Numbered from the stretch's first letter, positions 7,713 to 16,864 are shown. The stretch is 64,000 nucleotides of DNA from Butyrivibrio sp. VCD2006 (GCF_000423925.1 NZ_AUIX01000002.1:224813-288812); one strand, 5' to 3'. Program-made: numbers and translations. The notes: a model not told the origin generated them from the sequence alone.

Positions 7713-8249
7713 ATGGAAAAATGGAAACAATTGGGGCGGGAATACATTATAAACAACAAGTGGGTTAAGCTTGCTAAAGACAAAGTATTATTGCCGAATG
7801 GCCATAGCATGGATGATTTCTATGTTTTTGAAAAAAAGAATGTATCCATAATTGTGGCGATGGATGAGGACAATAATGTTCTGATTAAAAAGGAATATCG
7901 CTACCCTGTGGATGAATTTCTCTATGAGCTGCCGGGCGGAGTGATAGAGGATGGCAGTGCGCTTGATACTGCAAAAAGAGAGCTGCTTGAAGAAACAGGC
8001 TACGAATCTGACGATTGGACAAAGCTTCTTTCGGGATATGATTACCCCACCAAAGACACCAACATGGTAAACATATTTCTTGCAAGGAACATAAGAAAAG
8101 TGAGTTCCCAAAAGCTGGAAGAATCCGAGGACATTGAATTTAAACTTGTTCCGTTTGAAGAAGCAATTGATATGTGTATCTCAAACAAGATAAAAGTAAA
8201 TGGGACAATTGCAGGACTTTTGCTGGCTGAAAAATGTATCGCCAAATAA
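7713..8249 (+). CDS. Nudix hydrolase, ADP-ribose pyrophosphatase-like
   Basis: The 178-residue protein carries a full Nudix box, GGVIEDGSALDTAKRELLEETGYE (given in two parts: GGVIEDGSALDTA, then KRELLEETGYE; about residues 75-98), with the REExxEE-type metal ligands present. The preceding YRYPVDEFLYELPGG strand is the form seen in ADP-ribose or sugar-nucleotide pyrophosphatases. It would cleave a nucleoside diphosphate linked to another group, using Mg2+, in the cytoplasm. GAGGGAACAAT precedes the ATG. The short gaps to the neighbouring genes suggest one transcript with the ADA-like and HD genes. Confidence 0.9.
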   Translation: MEKWKQLGREYIINNKWVKLAKDKVLLPNGHSMDDFYVFEKKNVSIIVAMDEDNNVLIKKEYRYPVDEFLYELPGGVIEDGSALDTAKRELLEETGYESDDWTKLLSGYDYPTKDTNMVNIFLARNIRKVSSQKLEESEDIEFKLVPFEEAIDMCISNKIKVNGTIAGLLLAEKCIAK

Positions 8250-8309
8250 GATTTTAGCCAAAAACAGAACAGATGATTATTTACAAAACTATGAGTTAGG
8301 AGGAGATGA

Positions 8310-8873
8310 ATGAAAGCAAGGGAGTATTTGGATATTTTACATGTAGCTGAGAGATTAAAGGATACACCAAGGCATTGTACGACCACAAACCGCAGAACGG
8401 AGAGTGTTGCTGAACATAGCTGGCGTATTTCGCTTATGGCATTTCTTTTAAAACACGAGTTTTCGGATTTGGATATAGACAAGGTTGTGAGCATGTGTCT
8501 GATCCACGACCTTGGAGAATGCTTTACCGGAGATATTCCGACTTTTATAAAAACGGACAATGATAGAGAGGTCGAGGATTCCCTTCTGAATAAGTGGGTA
8601 AAATCTCTTCCTGAGGAATTATCAAAGGATATAGCTGAGTTATACGAGGAGATGGATGCACAGGAGACAAAAGAGGCAAAGCTTTACAAAGCTCTTGATA
8701 AGCTTGAAGCGCTCATTCAGCACAATGAATCTCCGCTTGATACATGGGCTGATAATGAGTATGAGCTCAACAAAACATACGCTTTTGATACAGTTGCGTT
8801 CTCCGACTGGCTCACAGAGCTGAGAAAAGAAATCTTGGATGATACGCTCAAAAAGATTGAAGCTGAAAAATAA
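8310..8873 (+). CDS. HD domain phosphohydrolase, YfbR-like
   Basis: The 187-residue protein has the HD-domain metal residues: the histidine of SVAEHSWRISLMAFLL (about residue 34), the HD pair of CLIHDLGECFTGD (about residues 67-68) and a later D in LYKALDKLEALIQH. The arrangement and length match the HD_3/YfbR group of 5'-deoxynucleotidases, which release phosphate from deoxynucleoside monophosphates. It fits the nucleotide-handling neighbours at 6705 and 7713. TAGGAGGAG is well placed before the ATG. The substrate is inferred only from family resemblance. Confidence 0.88.
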   Translation: MKAREYLDILHVAERLKDTPRHCTTTNRRTESVAEHSWRISLMAFLLKHEFSDLDIDKVVSMCLIHDLGECFTGDIPTFIKTDNDREVEDSLLNKWVKSLPEELSKDIAELYEEMDAQETKEAKLYKALDKLEALIQHNESPLDTWADNEYELNKTYAFDTVAFSDWLTELRKEILDDTLKKIEAEK

Positions 8874-8898
8874 ATACACGATGGATAGAGGTTCAAAA

Positions 8899-9048
8899 AT
8901 GGATGAGATAAAGCTTGCAGAGCCTACCGCTGAATATGCAGATGATTTGTGGGAATTCAGACAGGAAATTATAGAAGCTGATGCGGATAGCGATGATCTG
9001 TCTGAGATACCTGCTGTGATAAGGGATGCTGAGAGTTGCGGAAAATAA
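8899..9048 (+). pseudogene. Truncated N-terminus of a GNAT-like gene
   Basis: An ATG with a GATAGAGG ribosome site opens a 49-codon frame beginning MDEIKLAEPTAEYADDLWEF. That is a typical start of a GNAT acetyltransferase in this group (the family continues for about 120 more residues). The frame changes to unrelated sequence after DADSDDLSEI and stops. No continuation is found in any frame before the carbamoyltransferase gene. It is probably the remainder of an acetyltransferase gene lost by deletion. A functional microprotein cannot be excluded. Confidence 0.55.
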
Positions 9049-9121
9049 TTTGAACATAATAATATACTCCCATGGTATTGAAACTGTAACCAGTGATTTG
9101 AAAATGAAAAGAGGTTGGGAA

Positions 9122-9946
9122 ATGCAATCCTTCATAAGGCTAACGGATTTTAAGAAAGATGAACTGCTACAGATTTTCAAAATAGCGGACAATATCGAAG
9201 AGTATAGAGGCTCTCTCGAAGGAAAAACAATAGTGATGTTTTTCCCCGCAAGCAGCATAAGAACAAGAGTTACCTTTGAAAAAGGCATATATCTTCTTGG
9301 TGGTCAGACAATACTTTTTGACCCTTCGACTTTAGACAAGAAGGAAGATATCAAAGATGTATGCGGGTATCTTCAAAACTGGGCTGACGCTGTTATCGTG
9401 CGGTACAAGGACATCAATATGCTTGAAAAGATGTCCGCTGCCATGAATGTTCCCGTTATAAATGCCATGACTGACGACAATCATCCCTGCGAGATGATGT
9501 CTGATCTCTATGCTCTGTCGAAGCGGAGAACAAGCTATCTTGACGATGAATACTTGTTTGTCGGACCTTCGGGGAATATAGGAAAGGCATGGAAGGAAGC
9601 ATCAGAAGTCTTCGGCTTTTCTCTATCCCAGTGCAGCCCTGACGAATACGCGGTTCCGGGTGTAAGGCACAGTAACTCTTTACAAGAGGCCATTATAGGA
9701 AAAGATGTAGTCTGCACAGACTCCCTTTCTCAGGCCATCCTTAATGATTTTGAAGATTATCAGATTACGAAGGGCGTCTTAGAGCAGGCAAACAAAGGAG
9801 CAATCCTTAATCCATGTCCGCCCTTCTATCGCGGCGAAGAAGTATCCGCAGACGCAATTGATTCTGACTTTTTTGTTGGATATGAGTTTAAAGATAGTCT
9901 TTTGAAGGTGCAGCAGGCAATACTTATTTATTGCATGTCAAAATAG
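9122..9946 (+). CDS. Aspartate/ornithine carbamoyltransferase family protein
   Basis: The 274-residue protein has the carbamoyl-phosphate site ASSIRTRVTFEKGI near residue 44 (a variant of SxRTRxSFE), the DDNHPCEMMSDLYAL segment near residue 118 (the HPxQ motif with Glu in place of Gln), a FVGPSGNIGKAW domain-2 strand, and NPCPPFYRG near residue 239 (the proline loop, normally HPLP or HCLP). It would transfer carbamoyl from carbamoyl phosphate to an amine. These substitutions and the short length set it apart from housekeeping ATCase or OTCase, so the acceptor is unknown. The start is chosen at the ATG after AGAGGTTGGGA. Confidence 0.8.
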   Translation: MQSFIRLTDFKKDELLQIFKIADNIEEYRGSLEGKTIVMFFPASSIRTRVTFEKGIYLLGGQTILFDPSTLDKKEDIKDVCGYLQNWADAVIVRYKDINMLEKMSAAMNVPVINAMTDDNHPCEMMSDLYALSKRRTSYLDDEYLFVGPSGNIGKAWKEASEVFGFSLSQCSPDEYAVPGVRHSNSLQEAIIGKDVVCTDSLSQAILNDFEDYQITKGVLEQANKGAILNPCPPFYRGEEVSADAIDSDFFVGYEFKDSLLKVQQAILIYCMSK

Positions 9947-9950
9947 CTTT

Positions 9951-9974
9951 AACCAAATGGCCGTTTGGTTTTCA
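9951..9974 (+). terminator. Intrinsic terminator after the carbamoyltransferase gene
   Basis: AACCAAA and TTTGGTT flank a short loop (TGGCCG), followed by TTCAATTTGG. The hairpin is just past the stop codon. The T-run is short, so strength is uncertain. Confidence 0.55.
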
Positions 9975-10073
9975 ATTTGGTTATGAAAAAGTTATGGAAT
10001 TATCATAAAATACAGGTTTTCGATAAATTATAATTAACGTGTAACACTATGCGAAAGGAAACATATAGTTACA

Positions 10074-13000
10074 ATGGATTTAGATCTTATCGAAAACGTC
10101 ATAATGCTGATGGCGGCAATCATAGGATTGCTGCTTACTTTATATAAGTATCTAAAGATTCCTAAGCGCGGATGGTTCTACATTTCCGTGTTTTTCATGA
10201 TGCACTTTTTAAGTGACTATTACTGGACTATTTATACCCTTGTTATTGGCAATAATCCGGATGTATCTGAGTTCATGGCCTATTTTGGCTGGAATGTGGG
10301 ATATGCTGTTCTGTTGGTTGCGGTGCTAAATATGCGCCTTCCTGAGGTTAAGGGCTATTTTCATCCTCTGATGCTTATCCCTATTCCGATAAATTTTATT
10401 CAATTTCTGATATATATTCCCTATGGCGGACTGATTAATAATATCTGGGAGGGTGGTCTTGCGACAGCCATAGCCTGCACTTGTATGCAGTCTTTGCTTT
10501 ACTGGTACACTCACAGAAAAGATGGCTTCAGTTTCCCCTGGACTCACGGAGCAGGCCTTCTTTTTATCACATTCGAATATGGAATGTGGACCTCGTCATG
10601 CTTTGACTGGCCATTTCTTCCTTTCAGCATGTATTACATTTTTGCATTGTGCGAATCAGTTGTTCTTGTGCTCATTTCAAGGGCGATTTCCAAAGACTAT
10701 GAAAATCGGGGGCTTCTTAACTATGAGAAAAGTGCTCTTGAAGCAAAACTCCAGCGGTATCTTCAGATAATTGTTTCCTCGATTGTACTTTTTGGGTCAA
10801 TCGGCGGCTATAATGTGGCTCTTCTTATGAAAAGAGCGTTTCCTGAGGGTGGTGGCGATAAGAATATCTATGGTTCGATTGCCATTACACTTTTTGGTAT
10901 ATCTATTCTTCTTGTCTCGCTGATTTTCATAGTGATAGTCATGACAGCAATGAAATACAAGAGGGATGAGGATCCGGCTAAGCACAATTCTGCTATAGGA
11001 AAAATGCGCAGTAGGTTTGATTTTGTTTTCACCATACTTATAACGCTGGGGTTGATGATTTTTTCCGTGATATATACTTCAAGGCTTTTCTATAGTGTCT
11101 CAGTTGATGGGCTTATAGAGGATGGAGAATCAAAGGCCGGATCAATCGCTACGGATTTGGAAAACTATGTCGGAGTGGCCAGATCTGTTCTATGGGTTAC
11201 AGCGGATACCGTTGAGCTTATGGTGAAAAACGGTCTGTCCAATGAGGAGATACTCGATTATATTGTCAGGCAGACGCAAAATCAGTCCGAGCAGTTCGAC
11301 GAGAATTTTACAGGACTTTATGCGTATATAGACGGCGAATATATGGATGGCTCAGGATGGATACCACCTGATGACTACAATGTTGAAGTTAGGGACTGGT
11401 ATAAATCTGCAGTAGATGCAAAGGGTGAGACCATCATTGTTTCGCCATATGTTGATGCCCAGACTCATTCAGTTGTATTAACAATATGTAAGCTTCTTGA
11501 CGATGGAGGAAAAGAGGGAGACTACCATAAAAGGCAGGTTGTGGCTCTTGACCTTGTGGTAAATCACGTTCAGGAAATTACAGATAATATCAATATAAGC
11601 GGAAAAGGCTATGGAATGGTTGTAGGAAGTGATGGCATGATAATTTCCCATCATGACCACGAAAACAATGGCCAGAACATAATAGATAAATATGGAGAGG
11701 ATCTGTTTAACTTGATCTCCGGCGCTGACAATGCTTCCGTGGAGGCTTCATTTGAAGGTGAGGCATATACTCTTTTCATACATGATGTCATAGGGCAGTG
11801 GTATGTAGTTATAGTCGTAAGTGATGCTGAGTTATATAAAGAGGTCTACTCACAGCTTGCAGTGAATATTGTTGTTTCACTGATCATTTTCGTACTCATT
11901 TCATTCTTCTATTATCTGAGCTATAAAACCGAGCAGATAAACAGCATAAAGGTGGAAGAGCTTAACAGAAACAGGCAAAAGCAGGAATATGAAGCGCAGG
12001 TTCTGATGCTTGAAAAGCAGTCGGCAGATGAGGCCAATAAGGCTAAGAGTCGTTTCCTTGCGGACATGTCCCATGAAATCCGCACACCGATAAATGCAAT
12101 ACTTGGCATGAATGAGATGGTGCTGCGACAGGCAAGAGATAAGAGTATCGTTAATTATTCCAGAAATATCAGAATCTCAGGAAACAATCTGCTGCAGATA
12201 ATAAACAGCATTCTCGATTTTTCCAAAATCGAAGACGGCAAAATGGAAATCATTCCGGTTCCTTATAGCCTTGGAAAAGAGATAATCTATTTAGAGAGCT
12301 CAATTCGTGAAAGAGCAGAGGGAAAAGGACTGGAATTTATAGTTGATGTGGATCCTTCACTCCCAAAGATGCTTTACGGAGATGACGCAAGAGTAAATCA
12401 GATCATCATGAATTTACTTACCAATGCTGTGAAATACACGCATGAGGGATCTGTCAGATTCTCTGTCAGCTCCAGGAAAATTGAGGGAGACAACATACTT
12501 CTATATGTTGAAGTCAGGGATACCGGTATTGGAATCAAAGAAAGCGATATGGGTAAGCTGTTTGAATCCTTCGAGCGTCTTGACCAGGTTAAAAACCGCA
12601 ATATCGAGGGCACTGGCCTTGGAATGCCTATTACTACGAGCCTTCTTAAACTCATGGGAAGTGAGCTTAAGGTTGAGAGCGTATATGGAGAGGGCTCGGT
12701 TTTCAGTTTTGAATTATGGCAGAAAATCGAGGATGCTGCGCCTCTTGGCGATTACACTATCGCGGTAGTGGATGTGGCAGAGGATTTTGAGGAAGAGGAT
12801 TATCTCTATGCACCTGATGCACGTATTCTCGTGGTGGATGATACCAGGATGAACCTGCTCGTGGTGACAAGTCTTCTCGAGCGTACAGGTATTGCTATTG
12901 ATACTGCAATCAGTGGAAAGGATGCTATAGCGCTTGCAGATAAGAACAGGTATGATTTGATCATTCTTGACCAGCGCATGCCTGTAATGGATGGAACCCA

Positions 13001-13637
13001 GACCCTCGCTGCCATACGCTCCTTAGAAAATCATATGAATCTGGAGACACCTGTTGTCTGCTTCACCGCAGACGCTATAAGAGGTGCAAAGGAACGCATT
13101 CTTGCGGATGGTTTCCAGGATTATCTGTCCAAGCCTGTAAAGGGAATAGATCTTGAAAATATGATCCGCAAATATCTTCCTTCAGAGTTTATCAAGAGTC
13201 CGCCTGTGACAGAAGAAAATGATGAAGCCGTTATCGAGTTTGCCGGATCAACATCTATGGTTGAAAAACTGTCCGAAGCTGGCTGTGATACTGAAAATGC
13301 AATGGATTTTTGCGGCGGTGAAGAGGAGTTCTATCGTGAGATACTTGAAGACTATTTGAATTCTGCAGATGAACGCAAGGAAAAGATAGCTGAGGCTTAC
13401 AAAGCAAAAGATTGGAAAAACTATTCCATATACATTCATGCGCTAAAGAGTTCCTCCAGGACTATCGGTTTTAACAGGCTTTCCGAATTCGCAAAGGAGC
13501 TCGAAGCTGCCGCAACTGCTAATGATGAAGATGAGATTAACAGGCAGCATGATACTGTAATGGCAATGTTTGATGAGGTTTTAGCTGTTATACATGATTG
13601 TTGTTATGACGATGCGGCATCTGATAAACTTAGATAG
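10074..13637 (+). CDS. Hybrid sensor histidine kinase with dCache, REC and Hpt domains
   Basis: The 1187-residue membrane protein has about eight hydrophobic helices in residues 1-345 and then an extracytoplasmic dCache-like sensor (about 350-600, with YAYIDGEYMDGSGW and a VRDWYKSAV motif). A TM/coiled segment follows. HisKA has ADMSHEIRTPINAILG (about residue 667), and HATPase has N, G1 (VRDTGIGIKESD) and G2 (EGTGLGMPIT) boxes. A receiver with LVVDDTRMN and ILDQRMPVMDG is at about 914-1045, and an Hpt domain with IHALKSSSRTIG at about 1119. It has all modules of a phosphorelay in one chain. No response-regulator output gene is adjacent, so the target is unknown. Confidence 0.93.
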   Translation: MDLDLIENVIMLMAAIIGLLLTLYKYLKIPKRGWFYISVFFMMHFLSDYYWTIYTLVIGNNPDVSEFMAYFGWNVGYAVLLVAVLNMRLPEVKGYFHPLMLIPIPINFIQFLIYIPYGGLINNIWEGGLATAIACTCMQSLLYWYTHRKDGFSFPWTHGAGLLFITFEYGMWTSSCFDWPFLPFSMYYIFALCESVVLVLISRAISKDYENRGLLNYEKSALEAKLQRYLQIIVSSIVLFGSIGGYNVALLMKRAFPEGGGDKNIYGSIAITLFGISILLVSLIFIVIVMTAMKYKRDEDPAKHNSAIGKMRSRFDFVFTILITLGLMIFSVIYTSRLFYSVSVDGLIEDGESKAGSIATDLENYVGVARSVLWVTADTVELMVKNGLSNEEILDYIVRQTQNQSEQFDENFTGLYAYIDGEYMDGSGWIPPDDYNVEVRDWYKSAVDAKGETIIVSPYVDAQTHSVVLTICKLLDDGGKEGDYHKRQVVALDLVVNHVQEITDNINISGKGYGMVVGSDGMIISHHDHENNGQNIIDKYGEDLFNLISGADNASVEASFEGEAYTLFIHDVIGQWYVVIVVSDAELYKEVYSQLAVNIVVSLIIFVLISFFYYLSYKTEQINSIKVEELNRNRQKQEYEAQVLMLEKQSADEANKAKSRFLADMSHEIRTPINAILGMNEMVLRQARDKSIVNYSRNIRISGNNLLQIINSILDFSKIEDGKMEIIPVPYSLGKEIIYLESSIRERAEGKGLEFIVDVDPSLPKMLYGDDARVNQIIMNLLTNAVKYTHEGSVRFSVSSRKIEGDNILLYVEVRDTGIGIKESDMGKLFESFERLDQVKNRNIEGTGLGMPITTSLLKLMGSELKVESVYGEGSVFSFELWQKIEDAAPLGDYTIAVVDVAEDFEEEDYLYAPDARILVVDDTRMNLLVVTSLLERTGIAIDTAISGKDAIALADKNRYDLIILDQRMPVMDGTQTLAAIRSLENHMNLETPVVCFTADAIRGAKERILADGFQDYLSKPVKGIDLENMIRKYLPSEFIKSPPVTEENDEAVIEFAGSTSMVEKLSEAGCDTENAMDFCGGEEEFYREILEDYLNSADERKEKIAEAYKAKDWKNYSIYIHALKSSSRTIGFNRLSEFAKELEAAATANDEDEINRQHDTVMAMFDEVLAVIHDCCYDDAASDKLR

Positions 13638-13715
13638 AACGTATCGCGATGATCGTATCTATCGTATTTGGCAGGACTAAGGAAGATATGAAACTGCGTT
13701 TATGGAGGAGGGAAA

Positions 13716-14117
13716 ATGAAAAAGGAAGAATTGACGATAAACGTCAGAATTACAGGGGTTAACGAAGTAAAAGGACATGTGGGAACCGCAAGGATGATAC
13801 TCTTTGACGGGGATGTCGACTGCGATAATTTTAAAGGGAAAATCCTTCCCGGAGGCGTAGACACTCAGAAAGAGATACCTGGAGAGACCTTTAAACTATC
13901 TGCAAGATATGTTCTTGAGGGCACCGATTTTGAAGGAAAGGAATGCCATATTTTTATAGAAAATAACGGCGAGCTTGGCGAAGACGGAAGCCTTCACACA
14001 GTTCCTAAAGTGTTTACAGACAGTGAAGCTCTTTCGTACCTTGAGAATAAGGATCTTTTCGGAACAATTGAGGATATTGAAGGTGGCGTGAGGATTCACA
14101 TCTTTTCTGAGGGGTAA
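13716..14117 (+). CDS. DUF3237-like protein
   Basis: The 133-residue beta-rich protein contains GDVDCDNFKGKILPGGVDTQ and LSARYVLEGTDFEGKECHIFIEN, the arrangement seen in DUF3237 barrel-like proteins, whose function is unknown. There is no signal peptide or membrane segment. GGAGGAGGG precedes the ATG. The gene follows the histidine kinase by about 80 bases with no obvious terminator between, so read-through is possible. Confidence 0.7.
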   Translation: MKKEELTINVRITGVNEVKGHVGTARMILFDGDVDCDNFKGKILPGGVDTQKEIPGETFKLSARYVLEGTDFEGKECHIFIENNGELGEDGSLHTVPKVFTDSEALSYLENKDLFGTIEDIEGGVRIHIFSEG

Positions 14118-14193
14118 GAGTTAATAAGATTTATCTGGTAAGCAGGATTTATGAGATAGTTTGGATTTTAAGGTAAATTTTGCATATTTAGAG

Positions 14194-14222
14194 TTGACTA
14201 ATTTACGTATTTTTGATAATTT
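14194..14222 (+). promoter_or_regulatory. Predicted promoter of the 14.2-kb small RNA
   Basis: TTGACT (14194-14199) and TAATTT (14217-14222) are separated by 17 bases. Transcription would start near 14229, just before the inverted-repeat region, so the transcript would begin with the structure. Confidence 0.6.
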
Positions 14223-14228
14223 TAATTT

Positions 14229-14387
14229 TGTGTTACAAATCTAAAAGAAAGCGAGGTTAATCAAGATGTTTGGTGTAGCAAATAGAAATTCAAATGAATA
14301 CAGTATGATGACCTCGGTTTGTGCTTTCTGATTTTAGATTTTGATAAGCTGTCTTTAACCGTGGCTGATTGGCTGCGGTTTTTTTAT
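14229..14387 (+). ncRNA. Candidate structured small RNA with a 21-codon internal frame
   Basis: Three nested complementary blocks close the RNA: AAATCTAAAA (14237) with TTTTAGATTT (14332), GAAAGC (14247) with GCTTTC (14323), and GAGGT (14253) with ACCTC (14311). A promoter precedes it. A terminator follows at 14357-14387 (AACCGTGGC, then GCTGCGGTT, then T7). Inside the loop an ATG at 14266 opens a 21-codon frame, MFGVANRNSNEYSMMTSVCAF, ending at 14331. I do not recognise the RNA. It could be a stand-alone small RNA, a small-protein mRNA, or an attenuating leader for the kinase gene at 14528. Confidence 0.55.
14357..14387 (+). terminator. Intrinsic terminator of the candidate small RNA
   Basis: AACCG..GC and GC..CGGTT pair around a TGATTG loop and are followed by a run of Ts. 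It lies about 140 bases upstream of the next gene, so it ends the small RNA or attenuates that gene. Confidence 0.7.
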
Positions 14388-14527
14388 CGGTTTTGATGCA
14401 GTCCTCAAGGGATAACTACTCTGTGAGTTAGTGCATTTTCTTTTAAGACAAAATCCCACAACTTAAGGTTCCCATACAAAGCAATAGGCCGATTACGGCA
14501 TTAATACAATTTTTTGGAGGTGACAAA

Positions 14528-15082
14528 ATGGCAAAAATAATATTCGTTTCAGGAGCTTGCGGCACCGGTAAATCAACATTTACGGATGCCTATGCAAGAC
14601 ACCTGGTAAATCAAGATAGAAAAACCGCATATGTGATTCATGGAGATGATTTCCATGCGGGATTTGTTGAGGTCGAAGATAAGGACGATTTCTTTGTGAA
14701 CGGAGAGGCTTCCGATCAGGTGCAGTGGGAGGATATTCTTAAGTTCAACTGGGATTGCATAATTGCAACAGCTGACAGGGCACTTAAGGACGGGATGGAT
14801 GTCCTGATTGACTATGTGATTGAGAACGAATTTTCCAGAGTTAAGGCACTTGCTGAATCGAACAATGCAGAGCTCTACTACATTGTCATTACTGCTGATG
14901 AAGACGAGCTTGAAAGAAGAATCCGCATCCGTGGTGATCTGGACATGATCGAGAGAGCTAAGTTTTTAAAAAGAGAACTTGATGCAATGCCGGAAAACGC
15001 AGGCCACATTTATGACAACACAGAGAAATCCACGGAGGATATGATTAAAGAAATTGAGCTGAAGAAATATAAAATTGTTTAA
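14528..15082 (+). CDS. P-loop nucleoside/small-molecule kinase-like protein
   Basis: The 184-residue protein starts with FVSGACGTGKSTFTDAYAR, a Walker A motif (GACGTGKST, residues 8-16), followed by the YVIHGDDFHAGF segment (the kinase DD pair) and the late arginine-rich lid RRIRIRGDLDMIERAKFLKR. The layout resembles gluconate kinase-, uridine kinase- or chloramphenicol phosphotransferase-like P-loop kinases, which phosphorylate small hydroxylated substrates using ATP. The substrate is unknown. TTGGAGGTGACAAA precedes the ATG. It may be controlled by the upstream structured RNA and terminator. Confidence 0.8.
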   Translation: MAKIIFVSGACGTGKSTFTDAYARHLVNQDRKTAYVIHGDDFHAGFVEVEDKDDFFVNGEASDQVQWEDILKFNWDCIIATADRALKDGMDVLIDYVIENEFSRVKALAESNNAELYYIVITADEDELERRIRIRGDLDMIERAKFLKRELDAMPENAGHIYDNTEKSTEDMIKEIELKKYKIV

Positions 15083-15195
15083 TAATGCTCATCCGACAAT
15101 ATTGAAAAGATCTTAATGAATCACAGTTAATAGCATAAGAAATGAAAAATTCTAAACAAAAATAATTAGCACACAAGAATTACTTGGAGGAATTG

Positions 15196-16026
15196 ATGAG
15201 TTATAACTGGATTAATGCAAAAGATTATAATATGAACTGCTTTTTATTATTTGACCGCTGGGCTTTAAAATGGATATTTACAGATTGTGGAGCAAACGAG
15301 TGGTTCTCCTATGGAGACAGAGACTATAAGCTGGACATGGCGAAGGCGCTTCACATGTATCCTCATGTGGAGTGGTATGTGAGAAATAAGGCGCCCGAAT
15401 GCACAGTCTTTCTTGATGAGATTAGCAAGATCCCTTATGGAAACTGGACTGAGGCTGAGATGAAGGAAGCTGAGGCTGCCATACTTCAGGCCCACGAGAC
15501 ATTTGTGGTTTATGCTTTCCCTGAAGTTATGAATGAGGTTAATTATATTCGCAACTGGGATGAGAAATATTTGTATGAACTGGTTGACCTGACTGACAAG
15601 ATCGTTCTGGACGTTGGTTCCGGTACGGGGCGCCTTGCCTTTGCCGCAGCGAAGAAAGCAAAGAGAGTCTACGCCAGCGAGCCCTGCGATTGCCTCAGGG
15701 AATACATGAGAGATAGGATAAAGGCTGAAGAAATCTCTAATGTTAAGGTACTGGACGGAGAGGTTTTGAGCCTACCTTATGAAAATGACACCTTCGATGT
15801 TGTTCTTAGCGGACATGTAATTGGCGATTTTTATGAGGAAGAAATTGCTGAGATTACCCGCATCACGAAGGACGGCGGCTGGCTTGTTATCTGCAATGGT
15901 GATGATGAGTTTAAGCGAAGCGGTCCTGATAGCGAACTGACATCAAGAGGCTTCGAATGGTTCTGCCATGAGAGCGTTGAAGGCGGGATTATCTACAACT
16001 ACAGGAAGCAGGTAAATAAGAAGTAA
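15196..16026 (+). CDS. Class I SAM-dependent methyltransferase
   Basis: The 276-residue protein contains VLDVGSGTGRLAFAAAKKAK (motif I, about residues 138-157), an acidic post-I region VYASEPCDCLREYM, VLDGEVLSLPYENDTFDVVLS (motif II, here split as VLDGEVLSLPYE and NDTFDVVLS) and a WLVICNGDDEF strand. These identify a Methyltransf_11/25-type fold binding S-adenosylmethionine. The acceptor is unknown. I place the start at the ATG at 15196, five bases after GGAGG; an in-frame TTG at 15184 would overlap that ribosome site. The N-terminal 100 residues are specific to this protein and rich in tryptophan and tyrosine. Confidence 0.85.
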   Translation: MSYNWINAKDYNMNCFLLFDRWALKWIFTDCGANEWFSYGDRDYKLDMAKALHMYPHVEWYVRNKAPECTVFLDEISKIPYGNWTEAEMKEAEAAILQAHETFVVYAFPEVMNEVNYIRNWDEKYLYELVDLTDKIVLDVGSGTGRLAFAAAKKAKRVYASEPCDCLREYMRDRIKAEEISNVKVLDGEVLSLPYENDTFDVVLSGHVIGDFYEEEIAEITRITKDGGWLVICNGDDEFKRSGPDSELTSRGFEWFCHESVEGGIIYNYRKQVNKK

Positions 16027-16099
16027 ATGCAATGAGCTATTGTGGCATGGGGAGTAATTGAATTAAATGCAACGAACGATTGGGGAAGGGGGACTTTTA

Positions 16100-16864
16100 A
16101 TGAACTATTTTGTGGAAGGACTTCAGGGAAGCGGAAAGAGCACACTTGTAAGAAATCTGTCGGAAAAATATCCGGATTATAAAGCTGTATGTGAAGGCGA
16201 TTATTCTCCGGTGGAGCTTGCCTGGTGCGCTTATGTGAACAAAGAGACCTACAATGCTATTCTTGAAAAATACAATGACATCAGGGATGAAATCGAGGAA
16301 AAAAGCTTTGCGGAAGATGACCACATGATTATCTGCTATACAAAGATTATTACGGACATTCCGGGATTTCATAAGGATCTTGAGAAGTACGAAATCTATA
16401 ACGGGAATCTCTCGCCGGAAACTTTTAAGGAGATTATCCTAAGGAGACTTCGAAATTGGAACGGAGATAAGAATATTTTTGAGTGTTCCATTTTCCAAAA
16501 TATTGTTGAAGATATGATCCTGTTCCAAAATTGCAGCGATGAGCAGATTGTAGATTTCTACAGAGAAGTAAGAAAAGCGCTCACAGGAAAAAAGTATCAG
16601 ATAATGTATCTTCAGGCAGATGATGTCGCATCCAATATTGATGTCATAAGAAAAGAGCGGTCGGATGACAAAGGAAACGAGATGTGGTTTCCGATGATGA
16701 TGCAATACTTTGACAACTCTCCTTATGCAAAAGAAAAAGGAGTGTCAGGCAGTGCGAGCCTTATTGAGCACTTCAGGCACAGACAGGAACTGGAGCTAAG
16801 GATCTGCAAGGAGATATTTGCCGGAAAATATACACTGCTTAAGTCGAAGAATTACAGTTTGTGA
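16100..16864 (+). CDS. P-loop nucleotide-binding kinase-like protein
   Basis: The 254-residue protein begins MNYFVEGLQGSGKSTLVRNL, with a Walker A motif (GLQGSGKST). A YKAVCEGDYSPVELAWCAY region and a long helical part follow. Related Firmicutes proteins are annotated as ATP-binding or thymidylate-kinase-like without a tested substrate. The start at 16100 puts the P-loop at the N-terminus as in the family and follows GGGGAAGGGGG; an upstream ATG at 16067 would precede that ribosome site. It is one of two P-loop kinases flanking a methyltransferase (14528, 15196, 16100), a possible small functional group. Confidence 0.75.
   Translation: MNYFVEGLQGSGKSTLVRNLSEKYPDYKAVCEGDYSPVELAWCAYVNKETYNAILEKYNDIRDEIEEKSFAEDDHMIICYTKIITDIPGFHKDLEKYEIYNGNLSPETFKEIILRRLRNWNGDKNIFECSIFQNIVEDMILFQNCSDEQIVDFYREVRKALTGKKYQIMYLQADDVASNIDVIRKERSDDKGNEMWFPMMMQYFDNSPYAKEKGVSGSASLIEHFRHRQELELRICKEIFAGKYTLLKSKNYSL

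Noticed and set aside
8042..8560. Minus-strand frame of 172 codons
   Set aside because: It is antisense to the well-supported Nudix and HD genes, has serine/leucine-rich shadow composition and no ribosome site.
14266..14331. Annotating the 21-codon frame as a separate protein gene
   Set aside because: It has only a weak ribosome site (GCGAGG, nine bases upstream) and its ends are within predicted stems. It is described under the RNA instead.
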